Of a DNA stretch of 64,000 nucleotides, positions 27,731-37,780 are shown one piece after another (position 1 is the stretch's first letter; every line of letters begins with the position of its first letter). The position numbers and the translations under genes are program-made. Below the pieces are notes generated by a model. That model saw only the letters and a list, made by a program, of their open reading frames with translations. It searched no databases and was not told the DNA's origin. The stretch is from Enterobacter huaxiensis (lineage in GTDB: Bacteria; Pseudomonadota; Gammaproteobacteria; Enterobacterales; Enterobacteriaceae): assembly GCF_003594935.2 (NCBI RefSeq), contig NZ_CP043342.1, positions 248,001 to 312,000 of the forward strand. The letters run 5' to 3'.

Positions 27731-27969
27731 AAATACGTCTTAGCTGAAATACACATTCTGTTCATTAGTTTACCTGCTTTACCTTCACAGTCCTTATATC
27801 ACCCACATTTTTTTCTCAATCTTGCGACCTGAATGTCAGTCCAATTTTGGCCTGACTAAAGGTTAGGTGAAAAATGAGCTGTCTATATTATCGCCACATC
27901 GAAAGATATTTCGGGGAACCTTTGGTCCCCACAGGTAAGGAAAAATTCACTCACTTCTTCTTTCTTGAT
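27731..27969. other. Intergenic, no gene seen
   Basis: This AT-rich stretch must hold the HAD gene promoter on the minus strand and possibly the former promoter of the NlpC/P60 relic. A short GGGGAACC/GGTCCCC-like inverted pair is at 27914-27930. I see no other feature. Confidence 0.5.
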
Positions 27970-28130
27970 ATGACTCTTAAATCACTTATTTCAATACTCT
28001 CGTTATGCTTTGCGTCGTTTTCTGCACTGGTACATCAGGAAACGGGTCCGCTGCGTTCCCGAACTCTTGATCAATACCAGAAGTGGAAAGGTACCCACTA
28101 TCAGTGGGGCGGCACGACGCACCGGGGCGT
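27970..28130 (+). pseudogene. Truncated NlpC/P60 (MepS/NlpC-like) endopeptidase remnant
   Basis: In the 421-base gap between the HAD and SDR genes, a plus-strand frame encodes a hydrophobic signal-like segment (MTLKSLISILSLCFASFSAL) and then LRSRTLDQYQKWKGTHYQWG and GTTHRGV. The second part matches the start of an NlpC/P60 domain, where active proteins continue ...RGIDCSGF with the catalytic Cys. Here the similarity stops at RGV, before that Cys, and the frame runs on antisense into the SDR gene. The rest of the peptidase is missing, so it looks like a deletion relic. The upstream ATG at 27874 with AGGTG nearby might be the original start. Confidence 0.6.
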
Positions 28131-28151
28131 AACGGTTTCCACCCTGACGGA

Positions 28152-28946
28152 TCAGATGATGTCATCCACCACGCCACCGTCGACGCGCAGCGCCGCGCCC
28201 GAGGTGGCGGAGGCCTGCGTCGAGCAGACGTACACCACCATATTGGCAACCTCTTCCACCGTTGCCGCTCGCTGGATGACCGAGCTCGGACGGTTCGCCA
28301 TCACAAACTCTTTCGCCAGCTGTTCCAGCGACTTCCCGGTTTTTTCAATTTCGTCCTTCATCATCTCGGCGAAACCGTCCGACATCGTTGGGCCAGGCAG
28401 CACGCTGTTTACCGTGACGCCGCTTCCCGCCACAAATTTCGCCAGCCCGCGCGCCAGCGAGAGCTGCGCCGTTTTGGTTACGCCGTAGTGGATCATGTCC
28501 GCAGGAATATTGCACGCCGACTCGGAGGAGATAAACACCACGCGCCCCCAGCCTTTCTGCACCATGCCCGGCAGCAGGGCGCGGGAGAGACGGACGCCGG
28601 ACATCACGTTGGTCTGCCAGTAGCGTTCCCAGGTGTCGTCGTCGGTGGAATAGAAATCCTGCGGGCCGTAAATGCCGGCGTTATTCACCAGAATATCGAC
28701 GTTGGTCGCCACTTTCAGCAGCGCGTCCACGCCTTCCTGAGTACTGAGGTCGGCAATGGCGGCGCGGACCTGCACCCCCGGTACGACCTGCTGAAGCTGC
28801 TGAATGCCTTTGTTAACCGATTCAGTGCTGCGGCCATTAACGATCACTTCTGCACCGCTTTCTGCCAGCCCTCTGGCGATGGCGAACCCAATCCCGCCGG
28901 TTGAGGCGGTAACTAACGCGACTTTCCCCGTAAAATCGATTTTCAT
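28152..28946 (-). CDS. Short-chain dehydrogenase/reductase linked to the padC locus
   Basis: This is a 264-residue classical SDR: TASTGGIG at residues 13-20 binds the cofactor, NNAG is at 88-91, and the catalytic residues are Ser141 (ISSES), Tyr154 and Lys158 (YGVTK). ATG 28946 is preferred over 28958, because GGAG lies 6 bases before it. It is the second gene of a unit with the LysR regulator (33-base gap) and both are divergent from padC. A role in metabolism or detoxification of aromatic (phenolic) compounds is inferred from context only. Confidence 0.87.
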   Translation of the reverse strand: MKIDFTGKVALVTASTGGIGFAIARGLAESGAEVIVNGRSTESVNKGIQQLQQVVPGVQVRAAIADLSTQEGVDALLKVATNVDILVNNAGIYGPQDFYSTDDDTWERYWQTNVMSGVRLSRALLPGMVQKGWGRVVFISSESACNIPADMIHYGVTKTAQLSLARGLAKFVAGSGVTVNSVLPGPTMSDGFAEMMKDEIEKTGKSLEQLAKEFVMANRPSSVIQRAATVEEVANMVVYVCSTQASATSGAALRVDGGVVDDII

Positions 28947-28979
28947 TATCTGCTCCATGTCATTTTCAACGTTCGGACC

Positions 28980-29861
28980 TTAAAGCGTAGCAGCTGATGA
29001 TGATGGCTCCTGGCTAAAAAGGCGCAACAGCGTTTCCACCTGCTCGTCCAGGGGAGAGAGGGTGCGTTTTACGATCAGATGCAGCGGCGTGGCTCTGCGG
29101 ACGCCGTGGCTAAGCGGTAGCACCTTGAGCGTGCCCTGCTCCAGCTGGGCCTGAATACGCTCCTCCGGCAGCCAGCCATAGCCAACCTGATACATCACCG
29201 CTTCAATGGCGGCGTCAATCGTCGAAAAGGTCCACGACTCTCCGGCAGGGCGCGAAGCATGCTGGCTGTCAGCAATCTGAATCAACGGCCACGGACGCAG
29301 CACGTCGTCGTTTAGCGGCGCATCCAGGGTAAACAGGGGATGGTCACGGTGGGCGACGGCGACAAAATCAATATTCATCAGCCACTCGCCCAGCCCGGTA
29401 ATGTCCTGACGGCGGGTTAAAACCATTACATCGGCTTCGTCATTGAGGGTATCGGCGCGGGTGTTTTCCAGCACTTCGGTGAGGCGCACCTGGGTTTGAG
29501 GATACTGCTGCTGGAACTGACGCAAAATAGCGAACAGGCGGCGGCGTGGAAAAATACTGTCTACTATAAGATCGATTCGGGTACGCATGCCGCTCTGCAG
29601 CGTGGCGGCACGCGTCTCGACGTACGAGAACGCTTTCAGGAGCGGCTTCACCTGATTCAACAAGAGTTCCCCTGCGGGCGTAAGCACGGCCCGCCTTCCT
29701 TCCGCCACCAGCAGCGCAACGCCCAGCCGTTCCTGCAGTAAAGAGAGGTTATAGCTCACGGAAGATTGGCTCCGGTGGGTCAGCTCTGCCGCTTTGGCAA
29801 AGCTGCCGGCCTCCACCACTTTTTCCAGTAATGACCATTGCTCAAGCGTTGATTTGTGCAT
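28980..29861 (-). CDS. LysR-family regulator, probably of padC
   Basis: This 293-residue LysR protein has an N-terminal HTH (LTHRSQSSVSYNLSLLQERL, about residues 27-46) and an effector-binding domain. It is divergent from padC with a 99-base shared promoter region that contains a perfect TTGAAT-N7-ATTCAA repeat. Control of padC by a hydroxycinnamate-sensing LysR protein would be analogous to other proteobacterial phenolic acid decarboxylase loci; Gram-positive padC uses PadR instead. The inducer is not visible from sequence. Confidence 0.87.
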   Translation of the reverse strand: MHKSTLEQWSLLEKVVEAGSFAKAAELTHRSQSSVSYNLSLLQERLGVALLVAEGRRAVLTPAGELLLNQVKPLLKAFSYVETRAATLQSGMRTRIDLIVDSIFPRRRLFAILRQFQQQYPQTQVRLTEVLENTRADTLNDEADVMVLTRRQDITGLGEWLMNIDFVAVAHRDHPLFTLDAPLNDDVLRPWPLIQIADSQHASRPAGESWTFSTIDAAIEAVMYQVGYGWLPEERIQAQLEQGTLKVLPLSHGVRRATPLHLIVKRTLSPLDEQVETLLRLFSQEPSSSAATL

Positions 29862-29875
29862 GACTTATCTAAATT

Positions 29876-29894
29876 TTGAATTAATTTGATTCAA
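29876..29894. promoter_or_regulatory. LysR-type operator between LysR gene and padC
   Basis: TTGAAT-TAATTTG-ATTCAA is a perfect 6-base inverted repeat with the T-N11-A geometry of LysR boxes. A second imperfect TTCAAT/TTGAA pair lies ~30 bases closer to padC, as expected for recognition and activation sites. Confidence 0.65.
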
Positions 29895-29960
29895 ACATAG
29901 CGTTATTCATTCAATTTTTGAAGGGGTACGATACGTTCATCAACACAAAGGAGACACATC

Positions 29961-30467
29961 ATGAGCAACTTTGACAAACAAGATTTAAGCGGCTTCGTCG
30001 GCAAACATCTGGTTTATACCTACGATAACGGCTGGAACTACGAGATTTACGTTAAAAACGAAAATACCCTCGACTACCGCATTCACAGCGGTCTGGTCGG
30101 TAACCGTTGGGTGAAAGACCAGCAGGCGTACATCGTCCGCGTAGGGGAGAGCATCTATAAAATTTCCTGGACAGAGCCAACCGGAACCGACGTCAGCCTG
30201 ATCGCTAACCTGGGCGACAACCTGTTCCACGGCACTATCTTCTTCCCGCGCTGGGTGATGAATAATCCGGAAAAAACCGTCTGTTTCCAGAACGACCACA
30301 TCCCGCTGATGAACAGCTATCGCGATGCAGGCCCGACCTATCCAACCGAAGTGATTGATGAATTTGCCACAATCACCTTCGTGCGGGACTGCGGCGCTAA
30401 CAACGACAGCGTTATTGCGTGTGCCGCCAGCGAGCTGCCGGAAAACTTTCCCGACAATTTAAAATAA
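29961..30467 (+). CDS. padC: Phenolic acid decarboxylase
   Basis: PadC removes CO2 from hydroxycinnamic acids (p-coumaric, ferulic, caffeic) to give 4-vinylphenols, without cofactor, and so detoxifies plant phenolics. The 168-residue protein is of normal length and contains the family signatures FVGKHLVYTYDNGWNYEIYV, DYRIHSGLVGNRWVKDQ, and FFPRWV..PEKTVCFQNDHI. Tyr and Glu residues of the beta-barrel active site are in these stretches. AAGGAG lies 9 bases before the ATG. A terminator follows. Absent from E. coli K-12, present in Enterobacter and Klebsiella. Confidence 0.96.
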   Translation: MSNFDKQDLSGFVGKHLVYTYDNGWNYEIYVKNENTLDYRIHSGLVGNRWVKDQQAYIVRVGESIYKISWTEPTGTDVSLIANLGDNLFHGTIFFPRWVMNNPEKTVCFQNDHIPLMNSYRDAGPTYPTEVIDEFATITFVRDCGANNDSVIACAASELPENFPDNLK

Positions 30468-30493
30468 GCGCGACAATTAACTAAAAAGAAAAG

Positions 30494-30539
30494 TTCCCGA
30501 TGCATTTCACATTTATTTGAAATGGTCGGGAATTTTTTT
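30494..30539 (+). terminator. Rho-independent terminator after padC
   Basis: The TTCCCGA/TCGGGAA outer arms enclose a second pair CATTTCA/TGAAATG, and seven T follow. Confidence 0.92.
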
Positions 30540-30622
30540 ATTTGTTGATGGTCGGTTTAAGAAACAGGTCCAAAAATGATGCGTTACTCACAAAATAAAT
30601 AATTCACAATATTTTAATTCAT

Positions 30623-30639
30623 TGTTTATTAATGGTTTA
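30623..30639 (+). promoter_or_regulatory. PhoP box upstream of arnB
   Basis: TGTTTA-TTAAT-GGTTTA matches the PhoP direct-repeat consensus (T/G)GTTTA-N5-(T/G)GTTTA at every position. It lies 152 bases before the arnB start. A PhoP site at arn is known in Klebsiella and has been implicated in Enterobacter colistin heteroresistance, in contrast to the indirect PmrD route of Salmonella. Confidence 0.75.
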
Positions 30640-30670
30640 AAGATTTATTGCGCTTTTTATCTTCTGCTGT

Positions 30671-30687
30671 CTTAATTTTTTCCTAAG
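30671..30687 (+). promoter_or_regulatory. PmrA (BasR) box-like repeat upstream of arnB
   Basis: CTTAAT-TTTTT-CCTAAG fits the PmrA consensus YTTAAK-N5-YTTAAK with one mismatch in the second half-site. It lies 104 bases before arnB and 31 bases after the PhoP box. Confidence 0.55.
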
Positions 30688-30790
30688 AAATGAAAGCTAC
30701 CTTGAGATGAGTTTATGGTTCGTTGAAATAAACGTGCCGGCATTTGGTTAATATCAAAAAGCCGCCTTACCTATCTCAAGGAAATTAATA

Positions 30791-31930
30791 ATGAGTGATT
30801 TTTTGCCTTTTTCCCGGCCCTCTATGGGGAACGAGGAATTAGCCGCGCTGCAGGAGGTCATTACCTCTGGCTGGATCACCACAGGGCCGAAAAATCAGGC
30901 GCTTGAAGAGGCATTTTGCACGCTCACGGGCAACCGTCATGCCATTGCCGTCTCCTCTGCCACGGCGGGGATGCACGTGACCCTGATGGCGCTGGGCATA
31001 GGTCCTGGTGATGAGGTCATTACTCCCTCCCTGACGTGGGTGTCGACGCTGAACATGATCGTGCTGCTGGGCGCCACGCCGGTGATGATCGACGTCGACA
31101 AAGACACGCTGATGGTAACGCCTGAGGCGGTCGAGACCGCCGTTACGCCTCGAACCAAAGCCATCGTGCCGGTGCATTACGCGGGAGCACCCTGCGATAT
31201 CGACGCCATCCGCGCGGTTGGCGAGCGCCACGGTATTCCGGTCATTGAAGATGCGGCCCATGCGGCAGGCACGTTCTACAACAACCGCCACGTGGGCTGG
31301 CGGGGGACGGCCATTTTCTCCTTCCACGCCATCAAAAATATGACCTGCGCCGAAGGCGGACTGGTGGTGACGGATGACGCGCAGCTCGCGCAAAAAATCC
31401 GTAGTCTGAAGTTCCACGGGCTGGGCGTAGATGCCTACGATCGCCAGACCCACGGCCGCGCCCCGCAGGCAGAGGTCATCACCCCGGGCTTCAAATACAA
31501 CCTCGCGGATATCAACGCCGCGCTGGCGCTGGTGCAGCTCGGCAAGCTGGGCGAGGCCAACAGGCGCCGTCGCGACATTGCCGACCGCTACCTGCTCGAA
31601 CTCTCGGATACCCCTTTCCAGCCGCTGCGTATTCCACCCTGGCCACACCTGCACGCCTGGCACCTGTTTATCATTCGCGTGGATGAAGCCCGGTGCGGCA
31701 TCACGCGCGATGCATTAATGGCGGCGCTGAAAGAGCAGGGTATCGGTACCGGCCTGCACTTCCGCGCGGCCCACACGCAAAAATATTACCGCGAGCGTTT
31801 TCCGGAAGTCTCACTCCCGAACTCCGAATGGAACAGCGCGCGTATTTGCTCTCTCCCTCTTTTTCCGGACATGACTCATGACGACACAACCCGCGTCATT
31901 ACCGCGCTCCATCAGCTTGCAGGACATTGA
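30791..31930 (+). CDS. arnB: UDP-4-amino-4-deoxy-L-arabinose aminotransferase ArnB
   Basis: ArnB transfers the amino group of glutamate to UDP-4-keto-arabinose to make UDP-L-Ara4N, the second step of lipid A L-Ara4N synthesis. The 379-residue PLP enzyme belongs to the DegT/DnrJ/EryC1 family: [18 protein letters not shown] at 54-71, IEDAAHAAG at 152-160 and the Schiff-base lysine K182 in [13 protein letters not shown]. It opens a seven-gene operon whose members touch or overlap. Promoter region has PhoP and PmrA-like boxes. L-Ara4N lowers the negative charge of lipid A and gives polymyxin/colistin resistance. Confidence 0.97.
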   Translation: MSDFLPFSRPSMGNEELAALQEVITSGWITTGPKNQALEEAFCTLTGNRHAIAVSSATAGMHVTLMALGIGPGDEVITPSLTWVSTLNMIVLLGATPVMIDVDKDTLMVTPEAVETAVTPRTKAIVPVHYAGAPCDIDAIRAVGERHGIPVIEDAAHAAGTFYNNRHVGWRGTAIFSFHAIKNMTCAEGGLVVTDDAQLAQKIRSLKFHGLGVDAYDRQTHGRAPQAEVITPGFKYNLADINAALALVQLGKLGEANRRRRDIADRYLLELSDTPFQPLRIPPWPHLHAWHLFIIRVDEARCGITRDALMAALKEQGIGTGLHFRAAHTQKYYRERFPEVSLPNSEWNSARICSLPLFPDMTHDDTTRVITALHQLAGH

Positions 31931-31931
31931 T

Positions 31932-32915
31932 ATGTTCAGCGCGCCGCCCGTTCAAAAAGTTTCCGTGGTGATCCCGGTATATAACGAGCAGGAGAGCCTG
32001 CCGGAACTGATCCGCCGTACCACGGCGGCCTGCGACGCCTTAGGCAAAGCTTATGAAATTCTGCTGGTGGACGACGGCAGCAGCGACGATTCCGCGCGCA
32101 TGTTGACCGAGGCCGCGCAGGCGGAGGGCAGCCGTATTGTGGCCGTGCTGCTTAACCGTAACTACGGCCAGCACTCGGCGATTATGGCCGGGTTCAGCCA
32201 CGTCACGGGCGATCTGGTGATCACCCTGGATGCGGACCTGCAAAACCCGCCGGAAGAGATCCCGCGCCTGGTCGCCAAAGCCGACGAGGGCTATGACGTG
32301 GTCGGCACCGTGCGGCAAAACCGCCAGGACACCCTGTTCCGCAAGCTGGCGTCACGCACCATCAACCGCCTGATCCAGCGCACCACCGGGAAAGCGATGG
32401 GCGACTACGGCTGCATGCTGCGCGCTTACCGCCGCCACATTATTGACGCCATGCTGCACTGCCACGAGCGCAGCACCTTCATTCCGATTCTGGCGAACAC
32501 CTTTGCCCGCAAAGCGACGGAAATCCCCGTCCTGCACGCCGAGCGCGAGCACGGAGAATCGAAGTACAGCTTTATGCGCCTGATCAACCTGATGTACGAC
32601 CTGATCACCTGCCTCACCACCACGCCGCTGCGTCTGCTAAGCGTCTTTGGCAGCATCATCGCGCTGGCCGGGTTTGCGCTTTCCGTTCTGCTGGTGGTGC
32701 TGCGGCTGGCGTTTGGCCCGCAGTGGGCGGCGGAAGGGGTCTTTATGCTCTTTGCCGTGCTGTTCATGTTCATCGGCGCCCAGTTCATTGGTATGGGCCT
32801 GCTCGGTGAGTATATCGGCCGAATTTACAACGATGTTCGCGCGCGTCCGCGCTACTTTATTCAACGCGTTGTCCGTCAGGAACACACCGCATCTCAAGAG
32901 GAAAAACACCCATGA
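31932..32915 (+). CDS. arnC: Undecaprenyl-phosphate 4-deoxy-4-formamido-L-arabinose transferase ArnC
   Basis: ArnC transfers formylated L-Ara4N from UDP to undecaprenyl phosphate at the inner membrane. ATG 31932 is one base after the arnB stop and gives 327 residues ([20 protein letters not shown]) matching E. coli ArnC; the frame opens 54 bases earlier within arnB. GT2 motifs are [11 protein letters not shown], the metal-binding [11 protein letters not shown] and two C-terminal transmembrane helices (about 235-257 and 270-292). The stop overlaps the arnA start (ATGA). Confidence 0.96.
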   Translation: MFSAPPVQKVSVVIPVYNEQESLPELIRRTTAACDALGKAYEILLVDDGSSDDSARMLTEAAQAEGSRIVAVLLNRNYGQHSAIMAGFSHVTGDLVITLDADLQNPPEEIPRLVAKADEGYDVVGTVRQNRQDTLFRKLASRTINRLIQRTTGKAMGDYGCMLRAYRRHIIDAMLHCHERSTFIPILANTFARKATEIPVLHAEREHGESKYSFMRLINLMYDLITCLTTTPLRLLSVFGSIIALAGFALSVLLVVLRLAFGPQWAAEGVFMLFAVLFMFIGAQFIGMGLLGEYIGRIYNDVRARPRYFIQRVVRQEHTASQEEKHP

Positions 32916-34894
32916 AAGCTGTCGTCTTTGCCTATCACGATATGGGGTGCGCGGGCACACAAGCCTTGCTGGACGCTGGTTTTGACATTACAGCCATCTT
33001 CACCCACCCGGACGTACCGGGAGAAAATCACTTCTTTGGCTCAGTGGCGCGCATTGCCGCAGAGCACGGTATTCCGGTGTATGCCCCGGATGATGTGAAC
33101 CATCCGCTGTGGGTGGATCGCATTCAGAAACTGGCGCCCGATATGATTTTCTCTTTCTACTACCGCCACCTGATTTGTGACGAGATCCTGAGCGTGGCAG
33201 CAAAAGGGGCATTCAATCTGCACGGCTCTCTGCTGCCAGCCTACCGTGGCCGCGCGCCGCTGAACTGGGCGCTGGTCAACGGTGAAACGGAAACGGGCGT
33301 CACGCTGCATCGGATGGTGAAGCGTGCGGATGCGGGCAACATCGTGGCGCAGCAGAGCGTGAGCATTGATGCCGATGAAACGGCGCTGCAATTGCATCAC
33401 AGGCTCTGCACCTCGGCGCAAAGCCTGCTGCGCGATGCGCTGCCTTCTCTGCTGCTGGGGTCTTATACCGAAACCGCGCAGGATGAAAGCAAGGCCAGCT
33501 GCTTTGGCCGCCGCACGCCGGAAGATGGCCGTCTGGACTGGAACAAACCGGCGCGCCAGCTGCATAACCTGGTGCGCGCCGTGGCCGATCCGTGGCCGGG
33601 CGCGTTCAGCTTCGCCGGCGTCAGCAAATTTATCGTCTGGAAATCCCGCGTGCGTGACGACATTCCTGCCGCGAAGCCGGGCACCGTCGTTTCTGTCTCC
33701 CCGCTGATCGTCAGCTGCGGCGAGCAGGCGCTGGAGATTGTCACCGGGCAAACGGACAACGGTCTCTACGTTCAGGGCACGCAGCTGGCGCAGTCGCTGG
33801 GGCTGGTGGCGGGAGCGCTGATCACCAGCGCACCGGTTGTGGCCATTAAGCGTCGCACCCGCGTCTTAATCCTCGGCGTCAACGGCTTTATCGGTAACCA
33901 CCTGACCGAACGCCTGCTGAAGGATGACAACTACGAGATCTACGGCCTGGATATCGGATCCGATGCGATCGGCCGTTTCCTCAACAACCCGCGCTTCAAC
34001 TTCGTGGAGGGGGATATCAGCATCCACTCCGAATGGATCGAGTATCACATCAAAAAATGCGACGTGGTGCTGCCGCTGGTGGCGATTGCTACGCCCATTG
34101 AATACACCCGCAACCCGCTGCGCGTGTTCGAGCTGGATTTCGAAGAGAACCTGAAGATCATCCGCGACTGCGTGAAATACGACAAGCGCATCATCTTCCC
34201 GTCCACCTCTGAAGTGTACGGCATGTGCACCGACAAGAACTTCGACGAAGACACGTCTAACCTGGTGGTAGGGCCTATCAACAAGCAGCGCTGGATTTAC
34301 TCCGTCTCCAAACAGCTGCTGGACCGCGTGATCTGGGCCTACGGCGAAAAAGAGGGGCTACGCTTCACCCTGTTCCGCCCGTTCAACTGGATGGGACCGC
34401 GTCTGGACAACCTCAACGCCGCCCGTATCGGCAGCTCGCGCGCGATCACTCAGCTGATCCTCAACCTGGTGGAAGGGTCACCGATTAAGCTTATTGAAGG
34501 GGGCCAGCAGAAGCGCTGCTTCACCGACATCAGCGACGGTATCGAGGCGCTGTTCCGCATCATTGAGAACAAGGACGGCCGCTGCAGCGGGGAGATCATC
34601 AACATTGGCAACCCGGAGAACGAAGCGAGCATCCGCGAGCTGGCGGAAATGCTGCTGGCAAGTTTTGAGCGCCATCCGCTGCGCAGCCAGTTTCCGCCGT
34701 TTGCCGGTTTCCGTGAGGTCGAGAGCAGCAGCTACTACGGCAAAGGCTATCAGGACGTTGAGCACCGTAAGCCAAATATTCGTAACGCTAAGCGCTGCCT
34801 GAACTGGACGCCGACCGTGAAGATGGAGCAGACCATCGATGAAACGCTCGACTTCTTCCTGCGCACCGTGGAGCTGTCGGAACAGGCATCATGA
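32912..34894 (+). CDS. arnA: Bifunctional UDP-glucuronate decarboxylase / UDP-L-Ara4N formyltransferase ArnA
   Basis: ArnA has two enzymes in one 660-residue chain. The N-terminal formyltransferase (1-300) uses N10-formyl-THF; its N102, H104 ([13 protein letters not shown]) and D140 are present. The C-terminal SDR-type domain (about 315-660) oxidises and decarboxylates UDP-glucuronate; it has the NAD-binding GVNGFIGNH and STSEVYG with the Ser/Glu pair, and [10 protein letters not shown] with Tyr and Lys. The start overlaps the arnC stop and its stop overlaps arnD (both ATGA). Confidence 0.97.
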   Translation: MKAVVFAYHDMGCAGTQALLDAGFDITAIFTHPDVPGENHFFGSVARIAAEHGIPVYAPDDVNHPLWVDRIQKLAPDMIFSFYYRHLICDEILSVAAKGAFNLHGSLLPAYRGRAPLNWALVNGETETGVTLHRMVKRADAGNIVAQQSVSIDADETALQLHHRLCTSAQSLLRDALPSLLLGSYTETAQDESKASCFGRRTPEDGRLDWNKPARQLHNLVRAVADPWPGAFSFAGVSKFIVWKSRVRDDIPAAKPGTVVSVSPLIVSCGEQALEIVTGQTDNGLYVQGTQLAQSLGLVAGALITSAPVVAIKRRTRVLILGVNGFIGNHLTERLLKDDNYEIYGLDIGSDAIGRFLNNPRFNFVEGDISIHSEWIEYHIKKCDVVLPLVAIATPIEYTRNPLRVFELDFEENLKIIRDCVKYDKRIIFPSTSEVYGMCTDKNFDEDTSNLVVGPINKQRWIYSVSKQLLDRVIWAYGEKEGLRFTLFRPFNWMGPRLDNLNAARIGSSRAITQLILNLVEGSPIKLIEGGQQKRCFTDISDGIEALFRIIENKDGRCSGEIINIGNPENEASIRELAEMLLASFERHPLRSQFPPFAGFREVESSSYYGKGYQDVEHRKPNIRNAKRCLNWTPTVKMEQTIDETLDFFLRTVELSEQAS

Positions 34895-35793
34895 AAAAAG
34901 TCGGTTTACGCATTGATGTCGATACCTTTCGGGGAACGCGCGACGGCGTACCCCGGCTGCTGGAACTGTTGGGCAAGCACGACGTGCGTGCCAGTATGTT
35001 CTTCAGCGTCGGGCCAGACAACATGGGGCGCCACCTGTGGCGCCTGGTTAAACCGGCATTTCTGTTCAAAATGCTGCGCTCGCGCGCGGCATCCCTTTAC
35101 GGCTGGGACATTCTGCTGGCAGGTACGGCATGGCCCGGCAAGCGCATCGGCGCGGGCAATGAAGCGATCATCCGCGAAGCGGCCCTGCGCCATGAGGTGG
35201 GGCTGCACGCCTGGGATCACCATGCCTGGCAGGCCTGGGCCGGCGTGTGGGATATCCCGCGGCTGACCCGGGAGATTGAACGCGGCATGCTTGAGCTGGA
35301 GGCGATAATCGGCCAGCAGATACGCTGCTCCGCGGTGGCGGGATGGCGTGCGGATCAGCGCGTGGTGAAAGCCAAAGAGACCTTCGCCTTTCGCTACAAC
35401 AGCGACTGCCGCGGGAGCGGACCGTTTTTACCGCTGCTGGGGAACGATCGCACCGGGACGGTTCAGATCCCGGTCACGCTTCCGACCTGGGATGAGGTAG
35501 TGGGGCGCGACGTCAGCGCCGACGGGTTCAACCGCTACATCCTGGACTGTATCCACCGGGATACGGGGACCCCGGTCTACACTATCCATGCGGAAGTGGA
35601 GGGAATTGCGTATCAGCATGATTTTGATGCGTTGCTAACGCTGGCGGCGCAGGAGGGCATTCAGTTTTGTCCGCTCAGCGACATGCTGCCAGAGGATCTC
35701 AGCACGCTACCGGTGGGCAAAATTGTCCGCCAGGAAATGGCCGGTCGGGAAGGCTGGCTTGGTTATCAACATACCGTGAGCCCGGCATCATGA
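34891..35793 (+). CDS. arnD: 4-deoxy-4-formamido-L-arabinose-phosphoundecaprenol deformylase ArnD
   Basis: ArnD removes the formyl group from the undecaprenyl-linked sugar so that it can be flipped and used. It is a 300-residue metal-dependent polysaccharide-deacetylase-like protein: [13 protein letters not shown] near the start holds the first metal Asp, [13 protein letters not shown] (about 106-118) gives the His ligands. Overlaps arnA and arnT by 4 bases each, which implies tight translational coupling. Confidence 0.96.
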   Translation: MKKVGLRIDVDTFRGTRDGVPRLLELLGKHDVRASMFFSVGPDNMGRHLWRLVKPAFLFKMLRSRAASLYGWDILLAGTAWPGKRIGAGNEAIIREAALRHEVGLHAWDHHAWQAWAGVWDIPRLTREIERGMLELEAIIGQQIRCSAVAGWRADQRVVKAKETFAFRYNSDCRGSGPFLPLLGNDRTGTVQIPVTLPTWDEVVGRDVSADGFNRYILDCIHRDTGTPVYTIHAEVEGIAYQHDFDALLTLAAQEGIQFCPLSDMLPEDLSTLPVGKIVRQEMAGREGWLGYQHTVSPAS

Positions 35794-37445
35794 AAGCAAC
35801 CCGCTATGGCGTAGCGCTTCTTGCACTGTTTATCGTTTACTACCTGATTCCGGTCGATCTTCGCCTGCTGTGGCAGCCGGATGAGACGCGCTATGCGGAA
35901 ATCAGCCGCGAAATGATCGCCTCCGGCGACTGGGTGGTGCCGCATTTCCTTGGGCTGCGCTACTTTGAAAAACCGATTGCCGGATACTGGGTTAACAGTA
36001 TTGGGCAGATGATTTTTGGCCACACCAATTTGGCGGTCCGCGCCGGAGCGATATTCTCGACCGGGCTAACGGCGCTGCTGGTTATCTGGCTCGCCTGGCG
36101 TCTCTGGCAGGATAAGCGCGCTGCGCTGCTCTCCGGCATCATCTTTCTCACCCTTTTCCTGGTTTACGGCATCGGTACCTATGCGGTGCTGGACCCGATC
36201 GTTACGCTCTGGCTGGTGGCCGCGATGTGCAGCTTCTGGCTGGCCGCGCAGGCGAAAACCCCGGGTGGGAAGGTGGGCGGCTACGTGCTGCTCGGGCTGG
36301 CCTGCGGGATGGGGGTGATGACCAAAGGCTTTCTGGCGCTGGCGGTACCGGTCATTGGCGTGCTGCCGTGGGTCATTGCGCAGAAACGCTGGAAAGAGGT
36401 GCTGGCGTATGGCTGGCTGGCGGTCCTGAGCTGCGTGCTCGTCGTCCTGCCGTGGGGGCTGACGATCGCGCAGCGTGAGCCGGATTTCTGGCGCTACTTC
36501 TTCTGGGTGGAGCATATTCAGCGCTTTGCCCAGAGCGATGCCCAGCACAAAGCCCCGTTCTGGTACTACCTGCCGTTCCTGATCGCCGGAAGCCTGCCGT
36601 GGCTGGCGCTACTGCCGGGGGCGCTGCGTCTGGGCTGGCGTGACAGACAAAGCGACGGCGTCGGGCTTTACCTGCTGGGCTGGGTGGTCATGCCGCTGAT
36701 TTTCTTCAGCATCGCGAAAGGCAAGCTGCCGACCTACATCCTCCCGTGCTTTGCCCCGCTGGCGATCCTGATGGCGCGGTATGCCTGCACCGTGGCAGAA
36801 AAAAGCGTTAAGGTGCTGCGCGTTAACGGCTGGATCAACCTTGCGTTTGGGGTCGCTGGCGCGATCGCGGCGCTGGTGGTGTCGCCGTGGGGGCTGACGA
36901 AGCATCCGGTCTGGACGCCGGTAGAACTCTACAAAGTGTTCTGCGCCGTGGTGGCGTTTCTGCTCTGGGCTGCGGTGGGCTGGTTTACGCTGAATCGGAG
37001 CCAGCAGCGCTGGTGGCTGGCAGCGCTGTGTCCCGCCGGGCTTGCGCTGCTGATTGGCTTCGCCGTCCCGAACCTGGTGGTTGACTCAAAACAGCCGCAG
37101 TCGCTGGTTGATACCGTTCGCCTGCCGTTGCAGGAGAGTCAGTTTGTCCTGGCCAACAACGTGGGCGTCGCCTCCGGGCTGGCGTGGGAGCTCAACCGTA
37201 ATGACATTATTCTTTTTGGTCAGGCGGGGGAGCTGAGGTACGGCCTCGATTATCCTGATGCGAAAGGGCGATTTGTGGGCAAAGATGAGCTTGCGCAATG
37301 GCTTGAACGTCATCGCCAGCAGGGGCCGGTATCGCTGGTGATCCTGCTGTCGAAAAACGACGATCTTGCCCGCGCCGGGCTGCCCAAACCGGACAACCTG
37401 ACGATTCAGGGACGTCTGGCTTACCTGCAATACCTGCCGCAATGA
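35790..37445 (+). CDS. arnT: Undecaprenyl phosphate-L-Ara4N:lipid A transferase ArnT
   Basis: ArnT moves L-Ara4N from undecaprenyl phosphate to the phosphates of lipid A at the periplasmic face of the inner membrane. ATG 35790 overlaps the arnD stop and gives 551 residues, [19 protein letters not shown], as in E. coli. It is a GT-C (PMT-type, GT83) protein with about 12 transmembrane helices; the catalytic loop [14 protein letters not shown] follows the first helix, and the C-terminal domain is periplasmic. arnE begins 4 bases before its end. Confidence 0.97.
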   Translation: MKATRYGVALLALFIVYYLIPVDLRLLWQPDETRYAEISREMIASGDWVVPHFLGLRYFEKPIAGYWVNSIGQMIFGHTNLAVRAGAIFSTGLTALLVIWLAWRLWQDKRAALLSGIIFLTLFLVYGIGTYAVLDPIVTLWLVAAMCSFWLAAQAKTPGGKVGGYVLLGLACGMGVMTKGFLALAVPVIGVLPWVIAQKRWKEVLAYGWLAVLSCVLVVLPWGLTIAQREPDFWRYFFWVEHIQRFAQSDAQHKAPFWYYLPFLIAGSLPWLALLPGALRLGWRDRQSDGVGLYLLGWVVMPLIFFSIAKGKLPTYILPCFAPLAILMARYACTVAEKSVKVLRVNGWINLAFGVAGAIAALVVSPWGLTKHPVWTPVELYKVFCAVVAFLLWAAVGWFTLNRSQQRWWLAALCPAGLALLIGFAVPNLVVDSKQPQSLVDTVRLPLQESQFVLANNVGVASGLAWELNRNDIILFGQAGELRYGLDYPDAKGRFVGKDELAQWLERHRQQGPVSLVILLSKNDDLARAGLPKPDNLTIQGRLAYLQYLPQ

Positions 37446-37780
37446 TGGCCTGGAGCCTGCTGGTCTTAGCCAGCCTGCTGAGCTGCGCAGGGCAGCTGTG
37501 CCAGAAGCAGGCCACCCGTCCGGCGAAAGCCGGGCGGCGCGGTCAGCACGTCTCCCTGTGGCTTGGGCTGGCCTTGCTGGCGCTGGGCTGCGGGATGATC
37601 GTCTGGCTGGCGGTATTACAGCACCTGCCCGTCGGAATCGCCTACCCGATGCTGAGCCTTAATTTTGTCTGGGTGACGCTGGCGGCGAAAACGTTCTGGC
37701 ATGAGCGCGTTACGTCGCGGCACTGGCTGGGCGTCGGGTTGATTATCGTCGGGGTGATATTGCTGGGAGGAAGCCTGTGA
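37442..37780 (+). CDS. arnE: L-Ara4N-phosphoundecaprenol flippase subunit ArnE
   Basis: This is a 112-residue four-helix membrane protein of the EamA/SMR-like superfamily. With ArnF it is thought to flip undecaprenyl-phosphate-L-Ara4N to the periplasmic leaflet. Segments [18 protein letters not shown] and [16 protein letters not shown] are typical. The start ATGATGG overlaps the arnT stop; ATG 37442 is the first of two adjacent candidates. Confidence 0.93.
   Translation: MMAWSLLVLASLLSCAGQLCQKQATRPAKAGRRGQHVSLWLGLALLALGCGMIVWLAVLQHLPVGIAYPMLSLNFVWVTLAAKTFWHERVTSRHWLGVGLIIVGVILLGGSL

Noticed and set aside
27874..28488. 204-codon plus-strand open frame as a full gene
   Set aside because: Only the part before about 28130 resembles a protein family (NlpC/P60 start); the rest is antisense to the SDR gene. 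Recorded as a pseudogene instead.
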